Below are positions 13,779 through 21,161 of a stretch of 21,161 bases of DNA, piece after piece. The stretch is taken from assembly GCA_964434235.1 (NCBI GenBank), contig CAYSUN010000020.1:1-21161 (forward strand), written 5' to 3'. Position numbers and translations under genes: made by a program. The notes beneath the pieces are model-generated. The model was not told where the DNA came from. It made no database searches and was given only the letters and a program-made list of their open reading frames with translations. The first letter of the stretch is position 1, and the number at the start of each line of letters is the position of its first letter. This stretch comes from JABMRF01 sp964434235. GTDB lineage: Bacteria; Patescibacteriota; Patescibacteriia; UBA11705; JABHMO01.

Positions 13779-15767
13779 TTATGATTTTGTCGATCTTGGA
13801 TTTTTTTTAGAACGAGTAGGCTTCCTTGTAGAGGGAGCTTTTTTAATTGGAGTCATTTCTTCTTGTAGATCACTCAGATTAACAATTCCCCGTTCAACCA
13901 AGTCTTCAATTCGACTCATTAAATTTGGGACCAGTCCTCTTTTTATAATACCAAGAACTAATTCGCGTGTGTTTTTAGGCAATAATTCTTTTGAAGAACT
14001 GGCTGCCAAACTCACTAAAGTCATTTCATCATTCTGCTTTTGATTAGAACTGGGAATAAAGTTTTCAATTACTGATTGGAAAAGTTCATCATTAACTATT
14101 GGTAATTCTTGACGAAAAGCTTTTTTCTTTGCGTCTCGACAAATTTTTTCCAGATCAGCTCCAGAAAAATTGTCAGTCATTTCTGCAAATTTAGTAAAGT
14201 CTTTGATGTCATGAGTAATCTTGTATTTTTTAAACATAACTTGAATGATAGCTTCACGGCTTTCCAAATCAGGCATTGGTAGAACCAATCTTTCATCACT
14301 GCGACCAGATCGCATAAGTGCTGGGTCTATTCGATCAGGACGATTAGTACAGTTTATGAAAAGCACTTTACCTCTGATTTTCGGATCAGATAGAAATCGC
14401 ATTTGCATGTTCATTAATCTAGCGCTCACACCACCATCGTTATCTCCATTGCTTCTCTGGGCATCGCCTAGGTCAGCTTCATCATTTAGAACAATAACAG
14501 GAGCAATACATCGTAGACCAAATAGTTGTTTTTCTTTTTTGGCTTCAGATTCACCAACAAAGGAGCCACGAGGACTTTTCAGCTCAACAAAGTTAAAGCC
14601 GATGGTTGCGGCTAAAGCTTCGCAAATGGCTGATTTACCAGTACCTGGGGGACCCATGAGTGTAATACCCATTGGCACAAATTCGATTCTACCTTCAGAA
14701 ATATTTGTTGTAACTTCATGAAAGTAGTTTTTGATATGTTCCAGTCCACCGATCTGATCAAGCGTGATTGATAGTATTTTAACTTCTAGTACATCACCAA
14801 ATTCATCATTCAAAATTTTATTTTTCTTTTCCCTAACTTCTCTAATTGCTACGGGTACGTGACGACTTCGGCAGAAGACAAAAATTTCATGAATTTGTTG
14901 GAGATTCAAACCTTGAGTAGTGTGAATCATGCTGGACATAGAAAAGTCAGGAGAAATTTCATATGTCATGAAGTTAAATGTATCCAGTCTTTGGTAAAGA
15001 CTTTCAATCTTGGCAGTATCGGCATTTAATCTAGCTAACTGAAGTTGCTCCATTATTGATTGAGCTTCTGGTGGAATTTTGGTCAGCATTTCTAAAAAAA
15101 GTTTTCGCTGTTCAATATCCGGTTTATCAATGCGAACTGACGAAATACCATTCCCACTCTCACGAATTTCTTGACTGATCTTACTGATTTGGTCAGTGAT
15201 CAAAATAATAATGTTTCGATTGGCTTTTATTTTACTGTCAGTAGACCAATTAATAAGTCTTTGAATATTGACTCTGTCAACAGGTGACATATTCATGCCA
15301 ACGGTGTTTGGAACAACATGATGGGCAGACTGAAGAATAACTGCCATATCTTTTATTCGAGCAAGTGCAATTTCCAAAGCTTCTAAACAAATTGTCGGAT
15401 CTTTTGGCATCCTTTTCTGATTTCGAACAATTTCTGCCGGCATAGCAGTATTAAAAGGATTACCAACGGTCGAAGCATCAAGATTGCCAACAGTTTGCCG
15501 AAATTTAATTTCCATTTCAGGTGTTAAGAATGTCAAACCTGATGCAATATTATAGAATACAACCATTTTGGCATTTTTAAATGCTTTTGCAAAAAATTCT
15601 TTCAGTGAAACATACCCTGGTTCTTCGATTGCTGGATAGTTTGTATTGGGAAGAAGTCCATTGATATCACCAAATAAAATGAATTCATGGGCAATGCTCG
15701 CATCATATCTATCGGCAAAATCATGCAAATACCAGTTAGGCATGGGAATTCTAGTTTTTTCTGTCAT
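13779..15767 (-). CDS. Ycf46-like AAA+ ATPase with degenerate N-terminal AAA half
   Basis: 662 aa. The C-terminal AAA+ module (about 330-570) is complete: Walker A GPPGTGKS (372-379), FVGESEAKKEKQLFG, Walker B VIVLNDEAD (424-432), sensor 1 INCTNRPDRIDPALMRSGR with R489 as likely arginine finger, and the sensor 2 block FSGADLE (534-540). The N-terminal 300 residues have AAA-like strand order (MVVFYNIASGL, MAVILQSAH, RNIIILITDQ, SSVRIDKPD) but no Walker A, as in Ycf46-type proteins. A coiled-coil-prone stretch (235-262) lies between the halves. The tail (about 640-662) is basic and disordered. No protease domain is present, so it is not FtsH; it is probably a remodelling ATPase with unknown target. 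The start at 15767 is fixed by GGAGG seven bases upstream. Confidence 0.8.
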   Translation of the reverse strand: MTEKTRIPMPNWYLHDFADRYDASIAHEFILFGDINGLLPNTNYPAIEEPGYVSLKEFFAKAFKNAKMVVFYNIASGLTFLTPEMEIKFRQTVGNLDASTVGNPFNTAMPAEIVRNQKRMPKDPTICLEALEIALARIKDMAVILQSAHHVVPNTVGMNMSPVDRVNIQRLINWSTDSKIKANRNIIILITDQISKISQEIRESGNGISSVRIDKPDIEQRKLFLEMLTKIPPEAQSIMEQLQLARLNADTAKIESLYQRLDTFNFMTYEISPDFSMSSMIHTTQGLNLQQIHEIFVFCRSRHVPVAIREVREKKNKILNDEFGDVLEVKILSITLDQIGGLEHIKNYFHEVTTNISEGRIEFVPMGITLMGPPGTGKSAICEALAATIGFNFVELKSPRGSFVGESEAKKEKQLFGLRCIAPVIVLNDEADLGDAQRSNGDNDGGVSARLMNMQMRFLSDPKIRGKVLFINCTNRPDRIDPALMRSGRSDERLVLPMPDLESREAIIQVMFKKYKITHDIKDFTKFAEMTDNFSGADLEKICRDAKKKAFRQELPIVNDELFQSVIENFIPSSNQKQNDEMTLVSLAASSSKELLPKNTRELVLGIIKRGLVPNLMSRIEDLVERGIVNLSDLQEEMTPIKKAPSTRKPTRSKKNPRSTKS

Positions 15768-15837
15768 TAGTCATCCTCCGAATAGTTTATTGTGATTGAA
15801 AAGAACACTAAATTTAGTCAATTGCTTGACGTTATAA

Positions 15838-15864
15838 ATTATCATCTTTAAATGTAAATGTCAA
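15838..15864 (-). promoter_or_regulatory. Promoter of the AAA+ ATPase gene
   Basis: On the minus strand a perfect TTGACA (15864-15859) is followed 15 bases later by GATAAT (15843-15838), or 17 bases later by TAATTT. The geometry is the same as at 6726-6752. The rest of the 236-base gap to secA is A/T-rich and holds only a weak secA -10 (TATACC, 15993-15998) five bases before its ATG. Confidence 0.55.
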
Positions 15865-16003
15865 TTGTAGTTAAGATTAAGCTTGTTTTTTATTCTTATT
15901 TATGATAGTATTAAATCAGTTAAAAAGTTAAAATCTGAAAGTTCAAAGCAATAAAATTACACATTTTTTGTTAATTATTACTTAAAATTTTCTATACCAA
16001 AAT

Positions 16004-18724
16004 ATGAGTTTATTAAAGAAAATATTCAAAGTCAAAGATGCTAATGATAAGGTAATTGATCAGATGAAACCAGTAATTGACCAAATAAATAGTTTTAAGG
16101 AAAGTTATGAAAAATTGTCTGATGAAGACTTAAAGGCTAAAACTGCTCAATTTAAATCTCAACTAAAAAGTGGAAAAACTTTAGATGATATTTTACCGGA
16201 AGCTTTTGCTGTTGTACGTGAAGCCAATAAAAGAGCTATCAATGTATTTCATTATGATGTTCAACTGGTTGGTGGTGTGGTTTTGCATCGAGGTGAAATT
16301 GCTGAAATGAAAACCGGAGAAGGAAAAACTCACGTGGCTGCTTTAGCTTTATATTTAAATGCTTTGGCAGGAAAAGGTGCACACTTGGTTACAGTTAATG
16401 ATTATTTAGCAAAGCGTGATGCTGCTTGGAACGGTTTAGCTAATCATAAACTTGGAATTAAAACAGCGTGTTTAATTCACGATCAAGCTTTGATTTTTGA
16501 TCAAGAATATTTTGATGAAGAACAAAAAGATGAAAGATTAAAACACATGCGTCCATGTACTCGTAAAGAAGCTTATTCGGCTGATATAACTTATGGTACA
16601 AATAGTGAATTTGGTTTTGATTATTTGCGCGATAATATGGCACCTGATTTAAATTCGCAAGTTCAAAGAGAGTTAAATTATGTAATAGTTGATGAAGTTG
16701 ATTCAGTTTTAATTGATGAAGCTAGAACCCCACTTATTATTTCTGCACCAGCTGAGGAGTCCGCTCAGCTTTATAAACGGTTTGCTACTTTGGTTCCAAC
16801 TTTAATTGAAAATCATGATTATAATGTAGACGAAAAAATGCGAACTGCTACTTTGACTGATGCTGGTATTGAGAAAGTTGAAAAAATATTAGGCATGGGC
16901 AATATTTACAATGAAGGTGGAATCCATTTTGTTCATCATTTAGAACAAGCTCTTAATGCGCATGCACTTTACAAAAAAGATAAGGAATATGTTGTCAAAG
17001 ATGGGGAAGTGATGATTATTGATGAATTTACCGGGCGATTGATGGAAGGACGTAGATATTCAGAAGGACTTCATCAAGCGATTGAAGCGAAAGAAGGTGT
17101 TGAGGTTAAAAAGGAAAGTCGAACTTTGGCTACGATTACAATTCAAAATTATTTTAGAATGTATAAAAAGCTTTCTGGTATGACTGGAACAGCGGCCAGT
17201 GAAGCTGAAGAGTTCTCCAAAATTTATAGTTTAGAAGTAACTGTTATACCAACAAATCAGCCGATTATTCGATATGATATGACTGATCGGGTTTATGCAA
17301 CAGAAAAAGGCCGATTTATGGCCGTAGTTAAAGAAATAAAAAGATTACATGAAAAAGGTCAGCCGGTTTTGGTTGGTACAATTTCTATTGAAAAAAATGA
17401 GTTACTTTCAAGCTTACTAAAACAAGAAGGTGTGCCACATGAACTTTTAAATGCTAAAAATCATGAAAAAGAAGCAAGTATTATTTCTCAAGCTGGTCGG
17501 ATTGGAGCTGTAACAGTTGCTACCAATATGGCTGGTCGAGGTGTGGATATTAAATTAGGTGGAGATCCATATAACAAAGAAGAAGCTGAAAAAGTCAAAG
17601 AATTGGGTGGGCTTTTTGTGCTAGGAACAGAAAGGCATGAATCTCGAAGAATTGATAATCAGCTTCGTGGTCGTTCTGGTCGACAAGGTGATCCAGGTGC
17701 CTCTCAGTTTTATATTTCCATGGAAGATGATTTAATGCGAATTTTTGGAACTGATCGAGTTAGAATGTTAATGCAAAGAATTGGTGTGCCAGAAGACATG
17801 CCAATCGAAAATAAAATTATTTCTAATTCAATTGAAAAAGCTCAACGAAAAGTTGAAGGTCATCATTTTGATATGCGTAAACATATTGTTGAATATGATG
17901 ATGTTATTAATAAACAAAGAACTGTAATTTACGAAAAAAGAAAAAATATTTTAAGGTCAGCCAAAGAAGATCCAACTTTAACTAGAAAAACAGTTATGGA
18001 AATGGTTGAAAATGAAATCGAGCAAGTAGTCTCTTTTCATACTCAAGAAGCTGATCAAGCGCAGTGGAATCTTCAAGAAATTTGTGAAGTAATGAAAACC
18101 ATTTTCCCTTTTTCAGAAGAGAATTGCCAGGTAGTCAGCGGTATAGAAAATATTGCTGGTGATAAGGCGCAAGATGCAGTTGCTCGGACAAAAATAATTC
18201 AATATTTATTCAAAGAAGCAAAAAATCAGTATGAATTGCTAGAAAAAAGAATTGAAGAACAAGCGGGAAACAAAGAAACTATTCGTTTGGTTGAAAAAGA
18301 AATTTTAATTAGAAGCATGGACAATCTTTGGATAGATCATTTAGACGCAATTTCTGCTTTGCGAACGGGTATTGGCTTAGTTGGTTATGGTCAAAGGGAT
18401 CCATTGGTTGAATTTAAAAAAGAAACATATATTTTGTTTTTGCAATTGCAAAATTTAATTCAAAAGCAAGTTGTATACAGTATTTTTAAAGTAGGATTGG
18501 CGCAAAATATGCGTAAATCTGTTATGCAAAGTGATCAAGTTCAAACATCAGATATAAAAGCTTCAAGTCAATTCCGAACAGGGGATGATCCTTATGCTCC
18601 AGCTCGAAAATCAGATACTCCGATAGTTCAAAGTAAAGTTAAGAATGTAGACGGTGAAAAAGTTGGACGAAATGATTTGTGCCCCTGTGGTTCAGGTAAA
18701 AAATATAAAAAATGTTGCGGTTAA
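16004..18724 (+). CDS. secA: Preprotein translocase ATPase SecA
   Basis: 906 aa, normal length. Motor ATPase that drives unfolded preproteins through SecYEG. Seen: GEIAEMKTGEGKTHVAAL (97-114) with the Walker A GEGKT (105-109), the LVTVNDYLAKRDA block, YGTNSEFGFDYLRDNM (197-212), VIVDEVDSVLIDEARTPLII (Walker B DEVD at 230-233), the preprotein-binding region, MTGTAASEAEEF, VATNMAGRGVDIKLGG, the LRGRSGRQGDPG helicase motif, and a C-terminal SEC-C zinc tail with C893, C895, C904 and C905 (LCPCGSGKKYKKCC). Residues about 157-188 form an acidic insertion not present in E. coli SecA. No SD; a TATACC -10 lies five bases before the ATG, compatible with a leaderless message. Confidence 0.98.
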   Translation: MSLLKKIFKVKDANDKVIDQMKPVIDQINSFKESYEKLSDEDLKAKTAQFKSQLKSGKTLDDILPEAFAVVREANKRAINVFHYDVQLVGGVVLHRGEIAEMKTGEGKTHVAALALYLNALAGKGAHLVTVNDYLAKRDAAWNGLANHKLGIKTACLIHDQALIFDQEYFDEEQKDERLKHMRPCTRKEAYSADITYGTNSEFGFDYLRDNMAPDLNSQVQRELNYVIVDEVDSVLIDEARTPLIISAPAEESAQLYKRFATLVPTLIENHDYNVDEKMRTATLTDAGIEKVEKILGMGNIYNEGGIHFVHHLEQALNAHALYKKDKEYVVKDGEVMIIDEFTGRLMEGRRYSEGLHQAIEAKEGVEVKKESRTLATITIQNYFRMYKKLSGMTGTAASEAEEFSKIYSLEVTVIPTNQPIIRYDMTDRVYATEKGRFMAVVKEIKRLHEKGQPVLVGTISIEKNELLSSLLKQEGVPHELLNAKNHEKEASIISQAGRIGAVTVATNMAGRGVDIKLGGDPYNKEEAEKVKELGGLFVLGTERHESRRIDNQLRGRSGRQGDPGASQFYISMEDDLMRIFGTDRVRMLMQRIGVPEDMPIENKIISNSIEKAQRKVEGHHFDMRKHIVEYDDVINKQRTVIYEKRKNILRSAKEDPTLTRKTVMEMVENEIEQVVSFHTQEADQAQWNLQEICEVMKTIFPFSEENCQVVSGIENIAGDKAQDAVARTKIIQYLFKEAKNQYELLEKRIEEQAGNKETIRLVEKEILIRSMDNLWIDHLDAISALRTGIGLVGYGQRDPLVEFKKETYILFLQLQNLIQKQVVYSIFKVGLAQNMRKSVMQSDQVQTSDIKASSQFRTGDDPYAPARKSDTPIVQSKVKNVDGEKVGRNDLCPCGSGKKYKKCCG

Positions 18725-18792
18725 TTTGAAGTAAAAATTTTCGTAATAACTAATTTTGAAGTTTTAGAATAAGTAATTAAAAGTTACAATAA

Positions 18793-18822
18793 AAAAGACG
18801 CGATCGTTGATGCGCGTCTTTT
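18793..18822. terminator. Bidirectional terminator between secA and the PHP gene
   Basis: AAAAGACGCG and CGCGTCTTTT form a perfect 10-bp stem around a 10-base loop. A/T tracts on both sides allow use by both convergent genes (secA stops at 18724; the PHP gene's stop codon is at 18829-18831). Confidence 0.85.
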
Positions 18823-18828
18823 GCGTTT

Positions 18829-19677
18829 TTAGCGTAAGTTTTTTTTGATTTGTAGGAAAGATTGATAATCAATTCCAGCTTCACCAAGTTGATTCATTTT
18901 ATGTCGTCCGTGATAATCTGAGCCACCAGTCAAAATCAACTTGTAATATCTGGCTAGAGTGGTTAAAAATTCCTGTTGGACTTTTGTATTTGTCGGATGG
19001 AAAATTTCAAGTCCTTTGATACCAGTAGCTAAAAGTTCTTCAATGTGATTTCGAAGTTGAGTTTCACTAACTCTGTTCATAAATTGGCCAGGATGAGCCC
19101 AAACTGCAAAACCACCAAGTTCTTTTACTGTTCTAACTGCACGAGCTGGTGTCATTAATTTTTTCTTATCATAACTGGTATGAGCAATACCACCTCTTAA
19201 GGTTTCCTGTTTGGCTTGAGTTGGCGTAGCCCCACAAAAACGAACTCGATAATCACGAAGCCACAAAATAAAACCCAGAGTACTTTTGCAACCAACAAGT
19301 TTATTCATTTCCACTAAATTGATGTCTGCAATTTGAGCTTGCTTGTAAGATTCTAAAGCTTTTTCAATTTTGTGGTTGAGAGCTTGTTGATTTGCTTGCA
19401 ACAAAGTTTGGATTTTTTTTGAATCTGAATAATCAAGTCCATATCCTAAAATGTGAACTATATGTCCTTCGTAAATAGAACTTATTTCAAGACCAGCCAA
19501 GCCATCAAATTTGTATTCTGCTAAACTATTTTCAAATTCTGCTAGACCATCAACATTATCATGGTCAGTTAGACAAACTGCTTTTAGCCCGCGAAGTTTG
19601 GCTTTTCTAATAATTTCTCTAGGTGAATCGCTTCCGTCAGAATAATGTGAATGAACATGCATGTCAACTTCAAGCAT
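18829..19677 (-). CDS. PHP-domain metal-dependent phosphoesterase (RNase AM/TrpH-like)
   Basis: 282 aa from the ATG at 19677, six bases after GGAGG; the TTG directly before it is closer than usual to the SD. The four PHP motifs and metal ligands are visible: DMHVHSHYSDGSDSP (H7, H9, D14), LTDHDNVDG (D38, H39), GLEISS (E64) with H75, WAHPGQF (H195), EIFHPTN (H227) and GGSDYHG (D254, H256). The order and length fit the YciV/TrpH group, in which the E. coli member (RNase AM) trims RNA 5' ends and degrades short oligonucleotides, and others act on 3',5'-bisphosphates. The metal site is intact, so catalysis is likely; which substrate is used is inference. It is a single-gene unit with its own promoter. 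Confidence 0.88.
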   Translation of the reverse strand: MLEVDMHVHSHYSDGSDSPREIIRKAKLRGLKAVCLTDHDNVDGLAEFENSLAEYKFDGLAGLEISSIYEGHIVHILGYGLDYSDSKKIQTLLQANQQALNHKIEKALESYKQAQIADINLVEMNKLVGCKSTLGFILWLRDYRVRFCGATPTQAKQETLRGGIAHTSYDKKKLMTPARAVRTVKELGGFAVWAHPGQFMNRVSETQLRNHIEELLATGIKGLEIFHPTNTKVQQEFLTTLARYYKLILTGGSDYHGRHKMNQLGEAGIDYQSFLQIKKNLR

Positions 19678-19708
19678 CAATTACCTCCGTTGGTTAAATA
19701 ACTTGAAT

Positions 19709-19737
19709 ATAATAAAGAAGATTCATTCCATTGTCAA
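19709..19737 (-). promoter_or_regulatory. Promoter of the PHP gene
   Basis: On the minus strand a perfect TTGACA (19737-19732), a 17-base spacer and TATTAT (19714-19709, five of six). The leader to the ATG is about 25-30 bases and contains GGAGG. Confidence 0.75.
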
Positions 19738-19744
19738 GATATTC

Positions 19745-19790
19745 AATAAAAAGAAAACGCCCAACCGTGGTTACGGTTGAGCGTTCAGTA
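19745..19790 (-). terminator. Terminator of the SPFH-like gene; identical 46-base copy at 20691
   Basis: On the minus strand AACGCTCAACCGT and ACGGTTGGGCGTT form a 13-bp stem (one G-T pair) around AACC, followed by TTCTTTTTATT. All 46 bases are identical to 20691-20736. It begins six bases past the stop of the gene. Confidence 0.9.
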
Positions 19791-19796
19791 TAGGGT

Positions 19797-20510
19797 CTAT
19801 TTTGCAACGACTTGGAAATTATCCAAAATTGGGGCTTGAATTTTTAGCCCATAGTATGAGAACCATTCGTTCAACTTTGTGGTCAACATAGCGAAAAGTT
19901 CTCCGCTATCATACTTTGCCTGTACTTCTTCGCTGATCATTTTTGAAACAATTTTTTTGAAAATGTCTCTAATTTCTATTTCTGGACATAGGGGAATAGT
20001 AATATGCCCAGATGAAACCTGAAACAAAAATTCTTCAAAAACTGGTAGGGAAGTGTAGTCTGAAAAGAACAGAAGACTGTTTACGAGCTTTTCTGGGTCA
20101 GTTTTGTTTTCACCGATCCATAATTCTGCACTGAAGGACATAAAAACGCTACTAAGATCTTTGGAATAAAACGAGTTTGTCGGGTTGTATGTGATCGGCA
20201 TGAGTCTAGTTGAAGGCAGGAATATTGACCATGATTTGGTCAGAAGCACGATCGGATTACGAACGATTCCATTTCTGTAAGTATGAAATTTCCCTCTAGC
20301 TAAAGCAACGTAGATCTGGCCAGGCGGTACTTTGACTGACAGCCATTGAGTAGCAACAATACTGAGGATAAGACATCCTCCTCCGAGAAATATTGTGACA
20401 ACTGGACCTGAGCCAATTGCCCAGGTTGAGGTTAAACTTGACACAAGAATTCCAAGTGTCAAAAAAATCGTTCCGCAAATAAACAACAACCAACTAATGA
20501 ATTTTGCCAT
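19797..20510 (-). CDS. SPFH/band-7-like membrane protein, 237 aa
   Basis: Two hydrophobic helices at about 5-27 and 35-56 are followed by a single soluble domain. That domain has the order expected of SPFH/band-7: VPPGQIYVALARGKFHTY near the membrane (like 'V.PGE.GVV.R.GK'), a STRLMPITYNPTNSFYSKD strand, then VFMSFSAELWIGE (like the 'DG..V.V...V.Y' strand), a long amphipathic region with EIRDIFKKIVSKM, and a closing LNEWFSYYGLKIQAPILDN like 'L...GI.V....L.D'. The long coiled coil typical of stomatin or flotillin is missing, so it may not form the large ring. Start: AAGGGGA a few bases before the ATG. Stop is TAG. The band-7 call is by pattern only. Confidence 0.6.
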   Translation of the reverse strand: MAKFISWLLFICGTIFLTLGILVSSLTSTWAIGSGPVVTIFLGGGCLILSIVATQWLSVKVPPGQIYVALARGKFHTYRNGIVRNPIVLLTKSWSIFLPSTRLMPITYNPTNSFYSKDLSSVFMSFSAELWIGENKTDPEKLVNSLLFFSDYTSLPVFEEFLFQVSSGHITIPLCPEIEIRDIFKKIVSKMISEEVQAKYDSGELFAMLTTKLNEWFSYYGLKIQAPILDNFQVVAK

Positions 20511-20570
20511 GATTTTCCCCTTTGTATTGTTTTATTGATTAAATGAACATAATCATTATTATAACTTAAG

Positions 20571-20599
20571 ATTATATCATATATTTGTATTATTGTCAA
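20571..20599 (-). promoter_or_regulatory. Consensus promoter of the SPFH-like gene
   Basis: On the minus strand a perfect TTGACA (20599-20594), a 17-base spacer and a perfect TATAAT (20576-20571). The spacer begins ATAAT and ends TATGA, as in the promoter at 21074-21102. Otherwise the gap 20511-20690 is plain A/T-rich DNA. Confidence 0.85.
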
Positions 20600-20690
20600 T
20601 ATGTGTGGGTGATGTGCATACATCTATTGTGATTTTTATCTAAATTTAGTTAAAAAATATACAGAATAAATGAAGGTTACTTTTTTTATT

Positions 20691-20736
20691 AATAAAAAGA
20701 AAACGCCCAACCGTGGTTACGGTTGAGCGTTCAGTA
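20691..20736 (-). terminator. Terminator of the 98-aa gene; identical copy of 19745-19790
   Basis: The same 46 bases as the element at 19745: a 13-bp stem with an AACC loop and a T-rich tail on the minus strand. It begins six bases past the stop of the 98-aa gene, the same distance as in the other copy. Confidence 0.9.
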
Positions 20737-20742
20737 GCAAAA

Positions 20743-21039
20743 TTAGTTCGATCCTTCCAGTTCTTTCATTCGTTTCAAGTATTCTTCCGAACACCTGAGA
20801 ACAATGAAATTGCCGTAGTCACCTGGATCGTGAAGATCATGACCAAGGCAATCAGTCTGAATGTAATCTGCTGAAACCTGGATCTCATCCATTCTGATTC
20901 CTGACCATTTGGCCAAGGCTCGTTCAAAAATCTCCATCAGATCCGGTTCATACCTGAGATACAGCGTATCATCAGTGTCATCAGGTTGAAAAGTTCGTAC
21001 CGTCTGTCCGTTTTCGGTCTTTCTTGTCGAATTTCCCAT
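20743..21039 (-). CDS. 98-aa acidic soluble protein, unknown function
   Basis: The start at 21039 is set by GGAGG six bases upstream. The product has a polar N-terminus (MGNSTRKTENGQTVRTF), an acidic run (QPDDTDDT), a helix about LMEIFERALAKWSG, a strand-like DEIQVSADYIQTD, then CLGHDLHDPGDYGNFIVLRC and a helix SEEYLKRMKELEG. There are two Cys and an HD..HDPGD cluster, but nothing I can tie to a known metal site. It is soluble, with no signal peptide or membrane helix. Base composition is visibly richer in G+C than secA or murC. It has its own consensus promoter and terminator. No family recognised. Confidence 0.7.
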   Translation of the reverse strand: MGNSTRKTENGQTVRTFQPDDTDDTLYLRYEPDLMEIFERALAKWSGIRMDEIQVSADYIQTDCLGHDLHDPGDYGNFIVLRCSEEYLKRMKELEGSN

Positions 21040-21073
21040 CTAGCACCTCCATGTGATAAATTATTGAAACGGA

Positions 21074-21102
21074 ATTATATCATAAATATAAATTATTGTC
21101 AA
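21074..21102 (-). promoter_or_regulatory. Consensus promoter of the 98-aa gene
   Basis: On the minus strand a perfect TTGACA (21102-21097), a 17-base spacer and a perfect TATAAT (21079-21074). The remaining sequence to the right edge (21103-21161) has only a weak imperfect hairpin (GTTAACCTT / AGGGTAAC, about 21113-21131) and no gene. Confidence 0.88.
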
Positions 21103-21161
21103 TACTTTGTACAGTTAACCTTCAAGGGTAACACATTTAGGGGCTAAATTTAGATATTTTT

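Noticed and set aside
14245..14721. 158-codon plus-strand ORF inside the AAA+ ATPase gene
   Set aside because: It is antisense to the conserved Walker A/B region; Ser/Pro/Arg-rich composition is typical of a reverse-frame shadow.
1..21161. CRISPR array, tRNA, rRNA, insertion sequence or prophage
   Set aside because: No spaced direct repeats, no T-loop-like GTTCGA-type signature in a cloverleaf context, and no transposase or phage structural motifs in any frame.

Overview
The window looks like chromosome from an AT-rich bacterium of the Candidate Phyla Radiation (Patescibacteria). This lineage call is inference from gene content: a bacterial Elp3, small secreted proteins with an 'LQVE.NGEAWY..P...RY.LGRP' module, a half-size MFS protein, a short HPF, many genes without Shine-Dalgarno (SD) sites, and very short intergenic gaps. 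Standard code 11 fits every gene. I see no tRNA, rRNA, CRISPR array, transposase or phage gene.

Layout. Positions 1-5342 are read on the minus strand. They hold the 5' part of glyA (cut by the window edge), a membrane-anchored FecR-domain protein with three Cys-pair beta repeats, an Elp3-type tRNA wobble-uridine enzyme, and an exported protein with a duplicated module around calcium-binding-type repeats. Divergently (5425-6483, plus) lies a fusion of a Trm9/ALKBH8-like methyltransferase and a SET domain. A 32-codon minus ORF and an orphan 355-aa protein follow. Positions 8032-13215 (plus) form a compact cell-wall and housekeeping run: murC, a DHH/DHHA2 phosphoesterase with altered metal ligands, a 52-codon basic ORF, murB with an in-frame tandem-repeat insertion, a six-helix MFS protein, hpf and a GNAT acetyltransferase. 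Next come a small membrane protein and a two-AAA-domain ATPase (both minus), then secA (plus). The right end, all minus, has a PHP phosphoesterase, an SPFH/band-7-like membrane protein and a 98-aa orphan.

How genes work together. murC and murB supply UDP-MurNAc precursors, and secA exports the surface proteins encoded at the left. Elp3 would make the cm5U34-type intermediate that a Trm9-like enzyme methylates, so the Elp3 / Trm9-SET neighbourhood may be a minimal bacterial version of the eukaryotic wobble-uridine pathway, with an unexpected SET domain attached. This is the most interesting signal in the window.

Two gene styles are mixed. Core genes have no SD and several have a -10 box almost touching the start codon (possible leaderless mRNAs). 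The accessory genes at 6801, 13624, 15767, 19677, 20510 and 21039 have SD sites, mostly strong, and compact hairpin terminators; five of the six also have recognisable sigma70-type promoters.
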